Origin: CAZDGK01 sp964505035
Lineage (GTDB): Bacteria > Patescibacteriota > Saccharimonadia > UBA4664
Length of the DNA: 17,629 nucleotides
Assembly (NCBI GenBank): GCA_964505035.1
Contig: CAZDGK010000027.1
Coordinates: 1-17,629 of the forward strand
Direction: 5' to 3'
Positions 1 to 7,049 of the stretch are shown one piece after another. Within the stretch, counting starts at the first letter, position 1. The number at the start of each line of letters is the position of its first letter. Under the pieces are notes generated by a model. The model was not told the DNA's origin. It was given only the letters and a program-made list of their open reading frames with translations, and made no database searches. A program made the position numbers and the translations under genes.

Positions 1-851
1 AGCGGCGAAGCGTTAAAGATCGACGAGTACGTACCAGATGCGATACCAATCAGCAGCGCCAACACAAACCACCGGATCGACTGACCGCCAAACAAGAATA
101 GGGCTAGTAGGGTCAGGAGTACCGTCGCCGACGTGTTGATCGACCGCGCCAGCGTCTCTAGGATGCTCATGTTCACGATCTCCTCAAACGTTCCCTTACG
201 CCGGCGCAAATTCTCACGCACCCGGTCAAACACCACGATGGTGTCGTGCACACTAAAACCAATCACCGTCAAAATCGCCGTCACAAACAGCGCGTCAATC
301 TCAATCCCGAAGAAGTGTCCCAGCAGGCTAAATACACCCAGCACAAACAGCGCGTCATGCAGCAGTGCCGCGATAGCCATAAACCCAAAGCTCCACGACG
401 ACGCCGGCGCCGGCACATTCCGGAATGCGTAGGCGATGTAGAGCACGATCGCGATCGCCGCCAGTAGCAGGCTCAGGATCGCGCTCGACGCGATGTCCCG
501 GCTGACCGTCGGCCCCACCGAGTCAAACGACAGCTCCTCAATCCCCTTGACCGTCAGGGCCGCCTTAAATTTCTGGTGGTTAGCCTCATGCTGCGACTGT
601 GGCGCCGGGTCACGGAAGCGCACCTGCGTCTGGTTACTGCCACCAGCCACCACCTGCACGTCCTGGAAGCCCAGGCCATTGGCCGCCTGCTGCACCGTCG
701 CCGCCGGCACCGTCCCGCTCAGCACACTTAGCTGGCCAGAGTTAAAGTCGATGCCCAGGTTCAAGCCCCACACGCACAGGCTAATCACGCCCGGCACGAT
801 CATCACGATCGAGATGGCGTACCACCATTTGCGCTTGCCAATCAGATTCAC
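1..851 (-). CDS. secF: Protein translocase subunit SecF (3' end cut by window)
   Basis: SecF works with SecD in the membrane beside SecYEG and uses proton motive force to help pull secreted proteins out. The visible 283 codons begin at a GTG (MNLIGKRKWW...) with an N-terminal membrane segment followed by GIDFNSG, the SecF form of the conserved D1 motif. A periplasmic-type domain comes next, then several hydrophobic segments. Near the window edge lies the cytoplasmic motif around VHDTIVVFDRVREN, typical of SecF. Families are about 300 residues, so only a short C-terminus is missing. The GTG start shares bases with the secD stop (GTGA overlap), so the two are almost certainly translationally coupled. 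The D1 motif reads NSG instead of the more usual TGG, a mild departure. The identification is firm; the exact start is supported by the overlap. Confidence 0.95.
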   Translation of the reverse strand, partial: MNLIGKRKWWYAISIVMIVPGVISLCVWGLNLGIDFNSGQLSVLSGTVPAATVQQAANGLGFQDVQVVAGGSNQTQVRFRDPAPQSQHEANHQKFKAALTVKGIEELSFDSVGPTVSRDIASSAILSLLLAAIAIVLYIAYAFRNVPAPASSWSFGFMAIAALLHDALFVLGVFSLLGHFFGIEIDALFVTAILTVIGFSVHDTIVVFDRVRENLRRRKGTFEEIVNMSILETLARSINTSATVLLTLLALFLFGGQSIRWFVLALLIGIASGTYSSIFNASP

Positions 852-2161
852 GACTGCACCTCCTCTGGCTTCACACCATACCAGCGCAGGTTCTGACCCC
901 AGCGCTGTCGAATAGTCAGCCTCAGGAACGTCCGGGTAATCACAATCGCCGTAAACATACTCACCAGCACACCCAGCGCCAGTGTCACCGCAAATCCGCG
1001 AATGATCGGCATGCTGCCACTCGTCAGATACAAAATCGCACAGGTGATCAGCGTGCTCACGTTCGAGTCACGGATACTGGTCCAGGCCCGGTCAAACGCC
1101 GCCTCTACCGCCGCCACATAGGTCTTGCCGGCCCGCAGCTCTTCCTTGAGCCGCTCAAAGATCAGGATATTCGCATCCACCGCCATACCAATGCTTAGGA
1201 TAAAGCCAGCGATCCCCGCCAGTGTCAGCACAATCGTGTATCCTGGCGCCAGTGCGCTCAGCTTATAGAGCGCGATGGTCGTGGTGGTATAAATCCCCAG
1301 CGCCAGCACCGCCAGCACACCCGCCAGCCGGTAGTACAGCAGCATAAACAGAGCCACCATCGTCAGACCGATAATACCCGCCACCACCGATCGCTGCACG
1401 CTCTCACGTCCCAGCGTCGGGCCCACCGTCCGCTGCTCCACCAGCGTCACCGGCACCGGCAGCGCGCCGGCCGTAATCTCATCGGCGATCTTGCGCGCCT
1501 CCGTGATGTCCAGGTTGCCACTCAGGATCGCCACGCCGTCATTGATGGCCTCCGTCCGCGCCGGTCCAAACGTTGGCTCACCATCCAGCAACGTCAACAG
1601 CAAGTTACCGCTCTGGCTCAGCCGCGTCGTCAACTCGCCAAACTTCTTGGTACTGTCGCCACCCTTCAACTTCAGCCGCACCACCGGCTGCACCCGCTGC
1701 GGGTCGTAGTCGGCCGTGGCCGAGTCCACATCCTTGCCGTCGACATTCGTCGGCGTCTGCTCACCCGTCTGCGAATTCACCTCCACAAATGTCAGGTTAG
1801 CCGTCTTGCCAATCCGGTCAATCGCGTCATTCACATCCTTCACACCTGGCAAGCTCACGCTCACTCGGTCCGACCCCTGCTGCTGCACGCTAATCTCCGA
1901 CGTACCGCCGAAGTTCGCCCGCCTATTTATCACCGTAATCAGCGACGCCAGCGCCGTATCGCGCTGGTTTGCCGGCGTCTTGCTCAGGTCCGCCTGAAAC
2001 ACCAGCTGTGCCCCACCCTGGAGGTCCAAGCCCTGCTTGACTTGCAGGCTAGTGTTCTTGAGCCCAAACAGCTTAAATACCGCATCCTCACGCGGCGCCG
2101 CCAGCACAAGCCCGACCACCGCCAGCACCAAAATCAAGGCCAACTTTACGCGTAAACTCAT
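848..2161 (-). CDS. secD: Protein translocase subunit SecD
   Basis: SecD is the larger partner of SecF in the accessory export complex. From the chosen start it has about 437 residues, clearly shorter than the roughly 615 of E. coli, with a reduced extracytoplasmic domain. It shows one N-terminal membrane segment (residues 5-22), the D1 motif GLDLQGG (44-50), an extracytoplasmic region, and a C-terminal block of about five membrane helices. The D4 motif GMAVDANILIFERLKEE sits within that block. An earlier in-frame ATG at 2176 lies inside the apparent -10 box (TATGAT), so I prefer the ATG at 2161, which would make the mRNA leaderless or nearly so. If transcription starts further upstream, the protein gains five residues. 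The stop overlaps the start of secF. Confidence 0.95.
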   Translation of the reverse strand: MSLRVKLALILVLAVVGLVLAAPREDAVFKLFGLKNTSLQVKQGLDLQGGAQLVFQADLSKTPANQRDTALASLITVINRRANFGGTSEISVQQQGSDRVSVSLPGVKDVNDAIDRIGKTANLTFVEVNSQTGEQTPTNVDGKDVDSATADYDPQRVQPVVRLKLKGGDSTKKFGELTTRLSQSGNLLLTLLDGEPTFGPARTEAINDGVAILSGNLDITEARKIADEITAGALPVPVTLVEQRTVGPTLGRESVQRSVVAGIIGLTMVALFMLLYYRLAGVLAVLALGIYTTTTIALYKLSALAPGYTIVLTLAGIAGFILSIGMAVDANILIFERLKEELRAGKTYVAAVEAAFDRAWTSIRDSNVSTLITCAILYLTSGSMPIIRGFAVTLALGVLVSMFTAIVITRTFLRLTIRQRWGQNLRWYGVKPEEVQS

Positions 2162-2171
2162 GATGCTGCCA

Positions 2172-2201
2172 ATCATAGCCGATACCAGATATTACCGTCA
2201 A
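2172..2201 (-). promoter_or_regulatory. Predicted secDF promoter, leaderless type
   Basis: On the minus strand TTGACG (2196-2201) is followed after 18 bases by TATGAT (2172-2177), close to the sigma70 consensus. Start of transcription would fall about 7 bases further on, just before the ATG at 2161. The -10 box contains the alternative upstream ATG at 2176. No Shine-Dalgarno sequence is visible before either ATG. Read by eye. Confidence 0.6.
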
Positions 2202-2202
2202 C

Positions 2203-2257
2203 CAAAGAAAGAGCCCCGGAGGGCCGGTCCGCAATGCGCAGACGAGCTCTCCGGGGT
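2203..2257 (-). terminator. Intrinsic terminator after the 2284-2793 gene
   Basis: On the minus strand CCCCGGAG (2249-2256) pairs with CTCCGGGG (2214-2221), 8 perfect base pairs. An inner GTCTGC/GCGGAC helix carries a 5-base loop. A T-rich tract (CTTTCTTTGGTT) follows. It lies directly downstream of the stop at 2284 and just ahead of the secD promoter, insulating the two units. Confidence 0.65.
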
Positions 2258-2283
2258 TGTTGCATGTCACATGGACGCGGCTA

Positions 2284-2793
2284 TCACAGAGTGTCCGGGT
2301 CGCCCAGCAGGTACTTCCAGCCGGGCTGGCGGTCCTTGCAGGCAGCGATGGCCGGAGCGGCCGAGCTGGCGCGCAGCTCGATCCACCGGTCGACCACCTG
2401 GCAGAAAATCCACCAGTCGGACTCTTCCTTGCCGCCCGACACGCCGCCGGTGTAACCGCGGTAGGTGCCGGCGCCTTCGAATGGGAAGTCGCCTGGCTCC
2501 ACCAGATCCGGCCGGTTCCGCGCCTCGGACGAGTTCAGACCAGTCCGGTCCACGAACGCCAGCTTGTGCTCGATGTTGGCAAACAGCCCCTCGGGTCCGG
2601 TGAATTTCTCACCCTCGCCGTTGGCCACCGCTACGTCGATGCTGCGGTCGTGTCGCCGGATGATCGTGGCGAACTCGAAGTCCGGGCCGTACTTGGCCTT
2701 CATCTGCGGCACGAACTGGTTGTGGAACCAGTCCAGGAACGCGTCGCCGATCGGAGCGCCGAACCGGTACCCCGGAACGTCCATCGTACCCAT
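2284..2793 (-). CDS. Unrecognised 169-aa protein, insulated single-gene unit
   Basis: I do not recognise the family. The start at 2793 (MGTMDVPGYRF) is chosen because a GGGAG lies about 8 bases upstream; an earlier ATG at 2838 lacks this. The product is soluble-looking, mixed alpha/beta in appearance, rich in Trp, Gly and acidic residues, and without a signal peptide or membrane segment. It has two short Gly-rich stretches (GEGEKFTGPEG and GYTGGVSGG) and two Cys residues that do not form a CxxC pair. The gene has its own consensus promoter, a leader with two small hairpins, and a GC-rich terminator, so it is expressed alone and probably strongly. Base composition differs slightly from the neighbours: 2281-2340 has 19 G and 20 C on the plus strand, whereas secD lines are strongly C-biased. 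This could be a sign of transfer. The reading frame is probably real; the function is unknown. Confidence 0.75.
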   Translation of the reverse strand: MGTMDVPGYRFGAPIGDAFLDWFHNQFVPQMKAKYGPDFEFATIIRRHDRSIDVAVANGEGEKFTGPEGLFANIEHKLAFVDRTGLNSSEARNRPDLVEPGDFPFEGAGTYRGYTGGVSGGKEESDWWIFCQVVDRWIELRASSAAPAIAACKDRQPGWKYLLGDPDTL

Positions 2794-2815
2794 GTATTCT
2801 CCCTTGTCGGGATGG

Positions 2816-2852
2816 CTGCCGCCAAGCGGCAGGCCCACTCAGTTACCCTGAG
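2816..2852 (-). other. 5' UTR hairpin pair of the 2284-2793 gene
   Basis: Two hairpins lie between the promoter and the ribosome-binding site. CTCAG/CTGAG (2838-2852) has a 5-base loop. CTGCCGC/GCGGCAG (2816-2832) has a 7-bp stem and a 3-base loop. They may stabilise the 5' end of the mRNA. The 14454-15044 gene has a comparable pair. Confidence 0.5.
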
Positions 2853-2863
2853 CGAACCTACCT

Positions 2864-2892
2864 ATTATACCACAAAAGCCCTAGTCCATCAA
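2864..2892 (-). promoter_or_regulatory. Consensus promoter of the 2284-2793 gene
   Basis: TTGATG (2887-2892), a 17-base spacer and a perfect TATAAT (2864-2869) on the minus strand. The -35 box overlaps the TGA stop codon (2889-2891) of the phosphoribosyltransferase gene, showing how tightly the units are packed. Transcription would start near 2857, giving a leader of about 64 bases. Confidence 0.8.
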
Positions 2893-3545
2893 ATCCACCG
2901 GGTCACCACATTATTGATCCGTTCCAGCACCTCGTCTGGATCAATCTTGCCCTCATCCGTATAGTAGTGCGACACACTAAAGAAGCTCTCTGGGATATAC
3001 AGGTAGTGCATCTCGTCCACCTTTTGGTTAAGCCGCTCAATCACCTCCGCTGGCCCCACCGGTATCGCCGCGATCACCTTCTCCACGTGGATTTGCTCCA
3101 GATAGTGCAACGCCGCATCAAACGACAGTCCGTTTTTCACACCATCAGTCGCGATAATCACATTGCGACCCACCAGCTGCGCCTCATCCGCCGAACCATG
3201 CTCGCCCACGATAGTCGTCATATGGTACATATGGCGCAGCTTCTCTTCCTCAACCCAGCCGCGCATATCCTCCATGTACTCTTCCATATCACCCGCCGCG
3301 ATCATCGAGTTGTAGGTAAAGAGCCCCGTCTGGTCCATCGTGCCAATCACCAGCGATTCATCACCCGGCGCCGTAATTCGCGATGTCAGCAACAGCGCTA
3401 GCGTCGTATGCAGCCGGCGGGCAATTTGCTCCCCCACCACCACGCCGCCGGGCGACAGCGCCAGCACCGCCGTATTTTCATAGCGGTATTCCTCGAGCTG
3501 ATCAGCCAGCAGGTCGCCAGCCTGCGTCCGGTCATGGAAGTACAT
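2889..3545 (-). CDS. Phosphoribosyltransferase-like protein with altered PRPP loop
   Basis: The 218-residue product looks like the stand-alone phosphoribosyltransferases often annotated only as 'phosphoribosyltransferase'. It has a DRTQAGDLLADQL opening, VLALSPGGVVVGEQIARRL (27-45), then TSRITAPGDESLVIGTMDQTG. These are the N-terminal blocks of that family. The PRPP-binding loop, usually VDDGxATG, reads ATDGVKNG (132-139): the first Asp is Thr and the Thr-Gly end is Asn-Gly. Binding or transfer of PRPP may therefore be weakened or lost, and the protein could have another role. No membrane segment is seen. The ATG at 3545 has no Shine-Dalgarno sequence and lies 8 bases after an extended -10 box, suggesting a leaderless mRNA. 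It stands alone, bounded by a terminator upstream and the next gene's promoter downstream. Confidence 0.85.
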   Translation of the reverse strand: MYFHDRTQAGDLLADQLEEYRYENTAVLALSPGGVVVGEQIARRLHTTLALLLTSRITAPGDESLVIGTMDQTGLFTYNSMIAAGDMEEYMEDMRGWVEEEKLRHMYHMTTIVGEHGSADEAQLVGRNVIIATDGVKNGLSFDAALHYLEQIHVEKVIAAIPVGPAEVIERLNQKVDEMHYLYIPESFFSVSHYYTDEGKIDPDEVLERINNVVTRWI

Positions 3546-3553
3546 AGCATAAG

Positions 3554-3562
3554 CATATATCA
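3554..3562 (-). promoter_or_regulatory. Predicted extended -10 promoter of the PRTase-like gene
   Basis: TGA-TATATG on the minus strand matches an extended -10 element (TGnTATAAT-like). It ends 8 bases before the ATG at 3545, so the transcript would begin at or within two bases of the start codon. TTGACT lies nearby but at the wrong spacing for this box. Moderate support. Confidence 0.45.
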
Positions 3563-3576
3563 GGAATTTCAGTCAA

Positions 3577-3606
3577 GCAAAAGGGGCCGGATAACTCCAG
3601 CCCCTT
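3577..3606 (-). terminator. Intrinsic terminator after the 3618-3869 gene
   Basis: On the minus strand AAGGGGCTGG and CCGGCCCCTT form a 10-bp stem with one G-U pair and a 6-base loop, followed by TTGCTT (overlapping the CCTTTT run). It lies 12 bases past the stop codon and ends the small upstream gene before the PRTase promoter. Confidence 0.85.
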
Positions 3607-3617
3607 GGGTAGCCCCT

Positions 3618-3869
3618 TCACGGCCCAAGCTGGCCAATGGCCGCTTGCTCAGCCGCCAAGTACCCTTTGGCCTCACGAATCTCGCGCAACCGCTGGTACT
3701 GCGTCTTGCCGTACTGCTGCCGGTTCGCGCAATCGTGGAAGTATTCATCCGGGTAGTCGCCCCGGCTGAATGCCAGATTGTGCATGTGCTCCAGCTCCGT
3801 GTCGGTCGGCTGACGCCACCCGCACAGGCTGCACTTCTCACCCGGCAAGATTTTCGCCTTCGACGACAT
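3618..3869 (-). CDS. Small hypothetical protein (83 aa) with CxxC
   Basis: Not recognised. The start at 3869 (MSSKAKILPGEKCSLC) is chosen because GGAGG lies 8 bases upstream; the longer frame to 3914 would have to begin inside the divergent priA promoter region. The product has Cys13-x2-Cys16, a later HDC in YFHDCANRQQYGK and several His, so it may bind one zinc ion. The C-terminal third is a charged, probably helical segment (YQRLREIREAKGYLAAEQAAIGQL). No membrane segment is present. The gene is followed by a strong terminator and faces away from priA. The frame looks real because of the ribosome-binding site and terminator; function is unknown. Confidence 0.7.
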   Translation of the reverse strand: MSSKAKILPGEKCSLCGWRQPTDTELEHMHNLAFSRGDYPDEYFHDCANRQQYGKTQYQRLREIREAKGYLAAEQAAIGQLGP

Positions 3870-3906
3870 CTGTTCCACCTCCAGTTCTAGCCGAGAGTAC
3901 CGCCAG

Positions 3907-3935
3907 TTTAGCATAACCGACAGATGCCGTAAGCT
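3907..3935 (+). promoter_or_regulatory. Weak candidate priA promoter
   Basis: TTTAGC (3907-3912), a 17-base spacer and TAAGCT (3930-3935). Each box matches consensus at only three positions. If used, transcription would begin near the second in-frame ATG at 3942, in keeping with the leaderless pattern of several other genes here. Low confidence. Confidence 0.3.
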
Positions 3936-5894
3936 ATGAGTATGGAGTCAACACCTCAGCACTATCTAGTGACCCCGCTCGCCTACACTGGCGCGGCCAT
4001 TGCCTTCACCTACCATGCCGAGGCAGTCCTGCCAATCGGCCAAATCGTCGCTATCCCCCTCGGCCGGCGGCGCAGCCTCGGCGTCGTCACCGCCACCACC
4101 AACCGCCCCACCTTCGCCACCAAGCCCGCCCTTCCCCTCGACCTTCCGCCCCTACCAACCTACCTAATCAGCCTGGCAGAGTGGCTAGCTAGCTACTATG
4201 CCGCCAGTCCAGCCGCCGTTTGGAGCGCTCTACTACCAGCCGGCCTCGCCAAAACCCGCCGCATCATCAAGACCCCAGCCTCCACTCAGCCGGCCCATGG
4301 CCTGCCTGCCCACCCACTCACCGACGAACAAGCCGCCGTACTCTCAGCCATCCGCACCTCTGAGCAATCCGTCCATCTCATCCAGGGTGTCACCGGTTCT
4401 GGCAAAACCCGGCTCTACCTCGAGCTAGCTGCCGAAGCCCTGGCCACCGGCCACTCAGTCATCGTCCTTGTGCCCGAGATCACCCTGACCCCCCAAGTCG
4501 TCGGGCAATTCGAGCAAGCCTTTGGTCCGCTGGTGCTCACCACCCATTCCAAACTCACCGAATCACAGCGCGACCACATCTGGCGCGCCGCCATGTCAGC
4601 CACCGCCGCCGGTGAGCAGCGTGTCATCGTGGGCCCGCGCTCTAGCTTGTTTCTGCCCCTCCACCAGCTCGGACTCATCATCGTCGACGAATCACACGAA
4701 AACAGCTACAAGCAGGAGCAGCACCCGCGTTACCACGTCATACCCACCGCCGCCCAGCTCAGCCGTCTGACGGGCGCCCGGGTGGTCTTGGGTTCGGCCA
4801 CCCCGTCACTCGGCGAGCTTTTTCTGGCCAGTGAGGGCAAAATTAGTCGCCATGTTTTGACCAAACGTGTTCACGATAAACCCCTACCCCAAGCCACAAT
4901 CATTGACCTCCGCGACAAATCCCAATTAAAAACGAGTAAATTTATTGCTCAACCACTTATCGATGCCGTCACCGCCACCCTAGAAGCCGGCCGCCAATCT
5001 GTGCTTTACCTCAACCGCCGTGGCAGCGCCTCCAGTCAAGTCTGCGCCGACTGCGGACACGTCACCACCTGCCCCCATTGCCAGCTACCACTCACCTTCC
5101 ATGCCGATCTCATGCGCCTCGTCTGCCACCATTGCAACTACCGCCAAGCCCTGCCCGCGGTCTGCCCCAACTGCGCCGGCGCCGATCTCCGTCTCCTCGG
5201 CGGCGGCACCAAGCGCGTCGAGGCCGAAGCCGCCCGGCTCTGGCCCGGCGCCCGGCTCGCTAGACTCGACAAGGACAGTGCCAATCTCAAAACCATCCAG
5301 TCGGTCTATCGGGACCTAGCCGCCGGCCGTCTCGATATCGTCATCGGCACCCAAATGGTCGCCAAGGGTCTCGACCTGCCCGCCGTCGACACCGTCGGCG
5401 TCATCAGCGCCGACACCACCCTACACCTACCCGATTTCGGCGCAGCCGAACGCACCTACCAGCTGCTCGCCCAGGTCAGCGGCCGGGCTGGCCGCGGCGA
5501 CCGGCCCGGCCAAGTCTTCATCCAGACCTTCACGCCCGATCACCCTGCCATTCAGGCCGCTGCCACCGGCGATACCGCCACCTTTATCGCCGCCGAGCTC
5601 GAGCAGCGCCGGAGCTTGCGCTACCCGCCGTTTGCCTATCTGCTCAAGCTCGAGCTCGCCGCACCAACCCGCGAGGCTGCTCAGTCCGGAGCCCAAGCCT
5701 TAGCCGACCAATTACGCGCCCATCCTGGCCTTGAAATCGCCGGCCCGGCACCCGCCTTCATCGAGACCGCCGGCGGCCGCTACCGCTGGGTTATCACCGT
5801 CAAAAGCCACCGCCGGCCGCCACTCGTCCAGATCGCCCGCCAGCTCCCGTCCGACCGCTGGACCGCCGACCTCGACCCGGGTGACTTGCTCTAG
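3936..5894 (+). CDS. priA: Primosomal protein N' (replication restart helicase PriA)
   Basis: PriA recognises stalled forks and recombination intermediates and loads the replicative helicase. The 652-residue product is shorter than E. coli PriA (732). An N-terminal DNA-binding region (to about 115) is followed by the helicase: Walker A GVTGSGKT (151-158), the Walker B-type motif VDESHENSYKQEQ, and a GSATPS motif III. A zinc-binding insertion has paired CxxC motifs beginning CADCGHVTTCPHC. The C-terminal motifs GTQMVAKGLDLPAV and QVSGRAGRGDRPGQV are typical of PriA. The DEAH-type box reads DESH where PriA usually has DEEH. Start choice is open: ATG at 3936 or 3942, with no clear Shine-Dalgarno sequence; the second fits a leaderless transcript. 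The TAG stop overlaps the stop of the converging DUF1003 gene by two bases. Confidence 0.97.
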   Translation: MSMESTPQHYLVTPLAYTGAAIAFTYHAEAVLPIGQIVAIPLGRRRSLGVVTATTNRPTFATKPALPLDLPPLPTYLISLAEWLASYYAASPAAVWSALLPAGLAKTRRIIKTPASTQPAHGLPAHPLTDEQAAVLSAIRTSEQSVHLIQGVTGSGKTRLYLELAAEALATGHSVIVLVPEITLTPQVVGQFEQAFGPLVLTTHSKLTESQRDHIWRAAMSATAAGEQRVIVGPRSSLFLPLHQLGLIIVDESHENSYKQEQHPRYHVIPTAAQLSRLTGARVVLGSATPSLGELFLASEGKISRHVLTKRVHDKPLPQATIIDLRDKSQLKTSKFIAQPLIDAVTATLEAGRQSVLYLNRRGSASSQVCADCGHVTTCPHCQLPLTFHADLMRLVCHHCNYRQALPAVCPNCAGADLRLLGGGTKRVEAEAARLWPGARLARLDKDSANLKTIQSVYRDLAAGRLDIVIGTQMVAKGLDLPAVDTVGVISADTTLHLPDFGAAERTYQLLAQVSGRAGRGDRPGQVFIQTFTPDHPAIQAAATGDTATFIAAELEQRRSLRYPPFAYLLKLELAAPTREAAQSGAQALADQLRAHPGLEIAGPAPAFIETAGGRYRWVITVKSHRRPPLVQIARQLPSDRWTADLDPGDLL

Positions 5895-6382
5895 CCGTTG
5901 CCGTTCTTGCTTGCCCGCTTAGCTCGCCGCTCTGTCCGGCGCTCAGCCTCCGACTGCGCCAGGTGGTGAACATCCGCCATCCGCACCTGCAGGTCAGCAA
6001 TATCTACCCCTTGCTTCTGCGCCAGCCGCACCAGCGTCTCCATAATAATCTCGTTTTCCTTGGTAGCCTGTAGGTCTGTCTCATAGTCTAGCTGTGCTCG
6101 AATCTCGCTCTTTTGCCCTGACCGGTTCTGACTAATAAGCACAAACGTGGCCAAGAAGATCGCCTCCAGCGACACCGTCGTGGTCAGTAACCCAAACGGA
6201 AACGGGTCAAAAATCTTAGCCACCCCAAAGAACCCAATGTTGAGCAATATCCACCCGCCAAACCAGATAATGTGGATATACACAAACTTGATGTCGCCGG
6301 CCACTGACGTGATCGCATCCGACATCCAATCCTCGAAGTCCCGCAGTTGCTTAATGTACTGATTCGGGTTTATGAGCGCCAT
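5891..6382 (-). CDS. DUF1003-type small membrane protein
   Basis: The 163-residue product matches the DUF1003 pattern. A short N-terminal helical part is followed by two membrane helices (about residues 37-55 and 68-85), separated by the loop KIFDPFPFGLL. After these come SQNRSGQKSEIRAQLDYETDLQ and a Glu-rich, probably coiled-coil tail ending in a very basic patch (ERRTERRAKRASKNGNG). Function is not established for the family. The start ATG at 6382 has an AAGG-type ribosome-binding site, and an extended -10 promoter lies upstream, divergent from def. The stop codon overlaps that of priA (shared CTAG), so the two genes converge with no room for a terminator between them. Confidence 0.85.
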   Translation of the reverse strand: MALINPNQYIKQLRDFEDWMSDAITSVAGDIKFVYIHIIWFGGWILLNIGFFGVAKIFDPFPFGLLTTTVSLEAIFLATFVLISQNRSGQKSEIRAQLDYETDLQATKENEIIMETLVRLAQKQGVDIADLQVRMADVHHLAQSEAERRTERRAKRASKNGNG

Positions 6383-6409
6383 CTATCTGCACCTTCGTTA
6401 TTGCTACTT

Positions 6410-6418
6410 AGTATAACA
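6410..6418 (-). promoter_or_regulatory. Extended -10 promoter of the DUF1003 gene
   Basis: TGT-TATACT on the minus strand, a good extended -10 element. No convincing -35 box is seen. Transcription would start about 20 bases before the ATG at 6382, leaving space for the AAGG ribosome-binding site. Divergent from the def promoter. Confidence 0.5.
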
Positions 6419-6440
6419 AGTTTCCCAAAACCGCCAGAGC

Positions 6441-6469
6441 TTGCCTCCAGCCCGCTAATCCCAGATACT
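6441..6469 (+). promoter_or_regulatory. Predicted def-fmt promoter, leaderless type
   Basis: TTGCCT (6441-6446), a 17-base spacer and GATACT (6464-6469). The -10 box ends 9 bases before the def ATG, so the mRNA leader would be at most a few bases. The AGGA at 6471-6474 would then lie upstream of, or at, the transcript start. Confidence 0.5.
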
Positions 6470-6478
6470 TAGGATCAA

Positions 6479-7045
6479 ATGACCGCCAAAGACCTGATCA
6501 CCATCCCCAACCCCGTCCTCCGCGAGCGCTCCCGCCGCATCGGACACGTCGATGACTCCATCCGCCACCTCGCCGAGCAAATGATCGCCGTGGTACTCGA
6601 TTGGGAAGCCGGCCGCGAGCACGAGTTTGGCGCCGCCCTAGCCGCGGTCCAGGTTGGCCACACCCTCCGCCTTGTCGTCATTCGCAACAACTTTGACGAC
6701 AAGGCTGACCGCTCATTTAGCGTCTTCATCAACCCGGAGGTCGTCAAAGCCGAGGGTGAGCCAGTCGAAGAACTCGAAGGCTGCCTCAGCGTCAAGGACA
6801 TCTATGGCAGCGTACAGCGCTTCCCGAAGGTCAAAATCAAGGCCCTCAACCTCGACGGCCAGCCGGTGCGTGTCACCGCCACCGGCTTCCTGGCGCGGGT
6901 TTTCCAGCACGAGATCGACCATACCAATGGCGTCGTCTTCGTCGACCGCGTCACCGACCCGCACAAGCTCTACCATCTCGAGACCAATGGCCATTTCACC
7001 CCGGTCGCCGGCGCCGATGCACCAGCTGCCGCCCCAAAGGAGTAA
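6479..7045 (+). CDS. def: Peptide deformylase
   Basis: Deformylase removes the formyl group from the N-terminal Met of new proteins, using a metal held by one Cys and two His. All three family motifs are present. Motif I reads GAALAAVQ (51-58, usually GxGLAAxQ). Motif II is EGCLS (100-104) with the metal-binding Cys102. Motif III is HEIDH (144-148) with both metal His and the catalytic Glu. The third Gly of motif I is replaced by Ala and the residue before the Gln is Val in place of the frequent Pro. The 188-residue length is normal, with a low-complexity Ala/Pro tail. It is first in an operon with fmt, which lies 4 bases downstream and adds the formyl group that this enzyme removes. Confidence 0.95.
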   Translation: MTAKDLITIPNPVLRERSRRIGHVDDSIRHLAEQMIAVVLDWEAGREHEFGAALAAVQVGHTLRLVVIRNNFDDKADRSFSVFINPEVVKAEGEPVEELEGCLSVKDIYGSVQRFPKVKIKALNLDGQPVRVTATGFLARVFQHEIDHTNGVVFVDRVTDPHKLYHLETNGHFTPVAGADAPAAAPKE

Positions 7046-7049
7046 GCCT

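Noticed and set aside
2257..2964. Plus-strand frames opposite the 2284-2793 gene (235 and 188 codons)
   Set aside because: The minus-strand gene has promoter, ribosome-binding site and terminator in the right order; the plus frames have none and run over the opposite promoter.
6654..7049. N-terminal extension of fmt
   Set aside because: The extra part is out-of-frame def sequence, rich in Ser/Arg; AAGGAG and the family length support the GTG at 7050.
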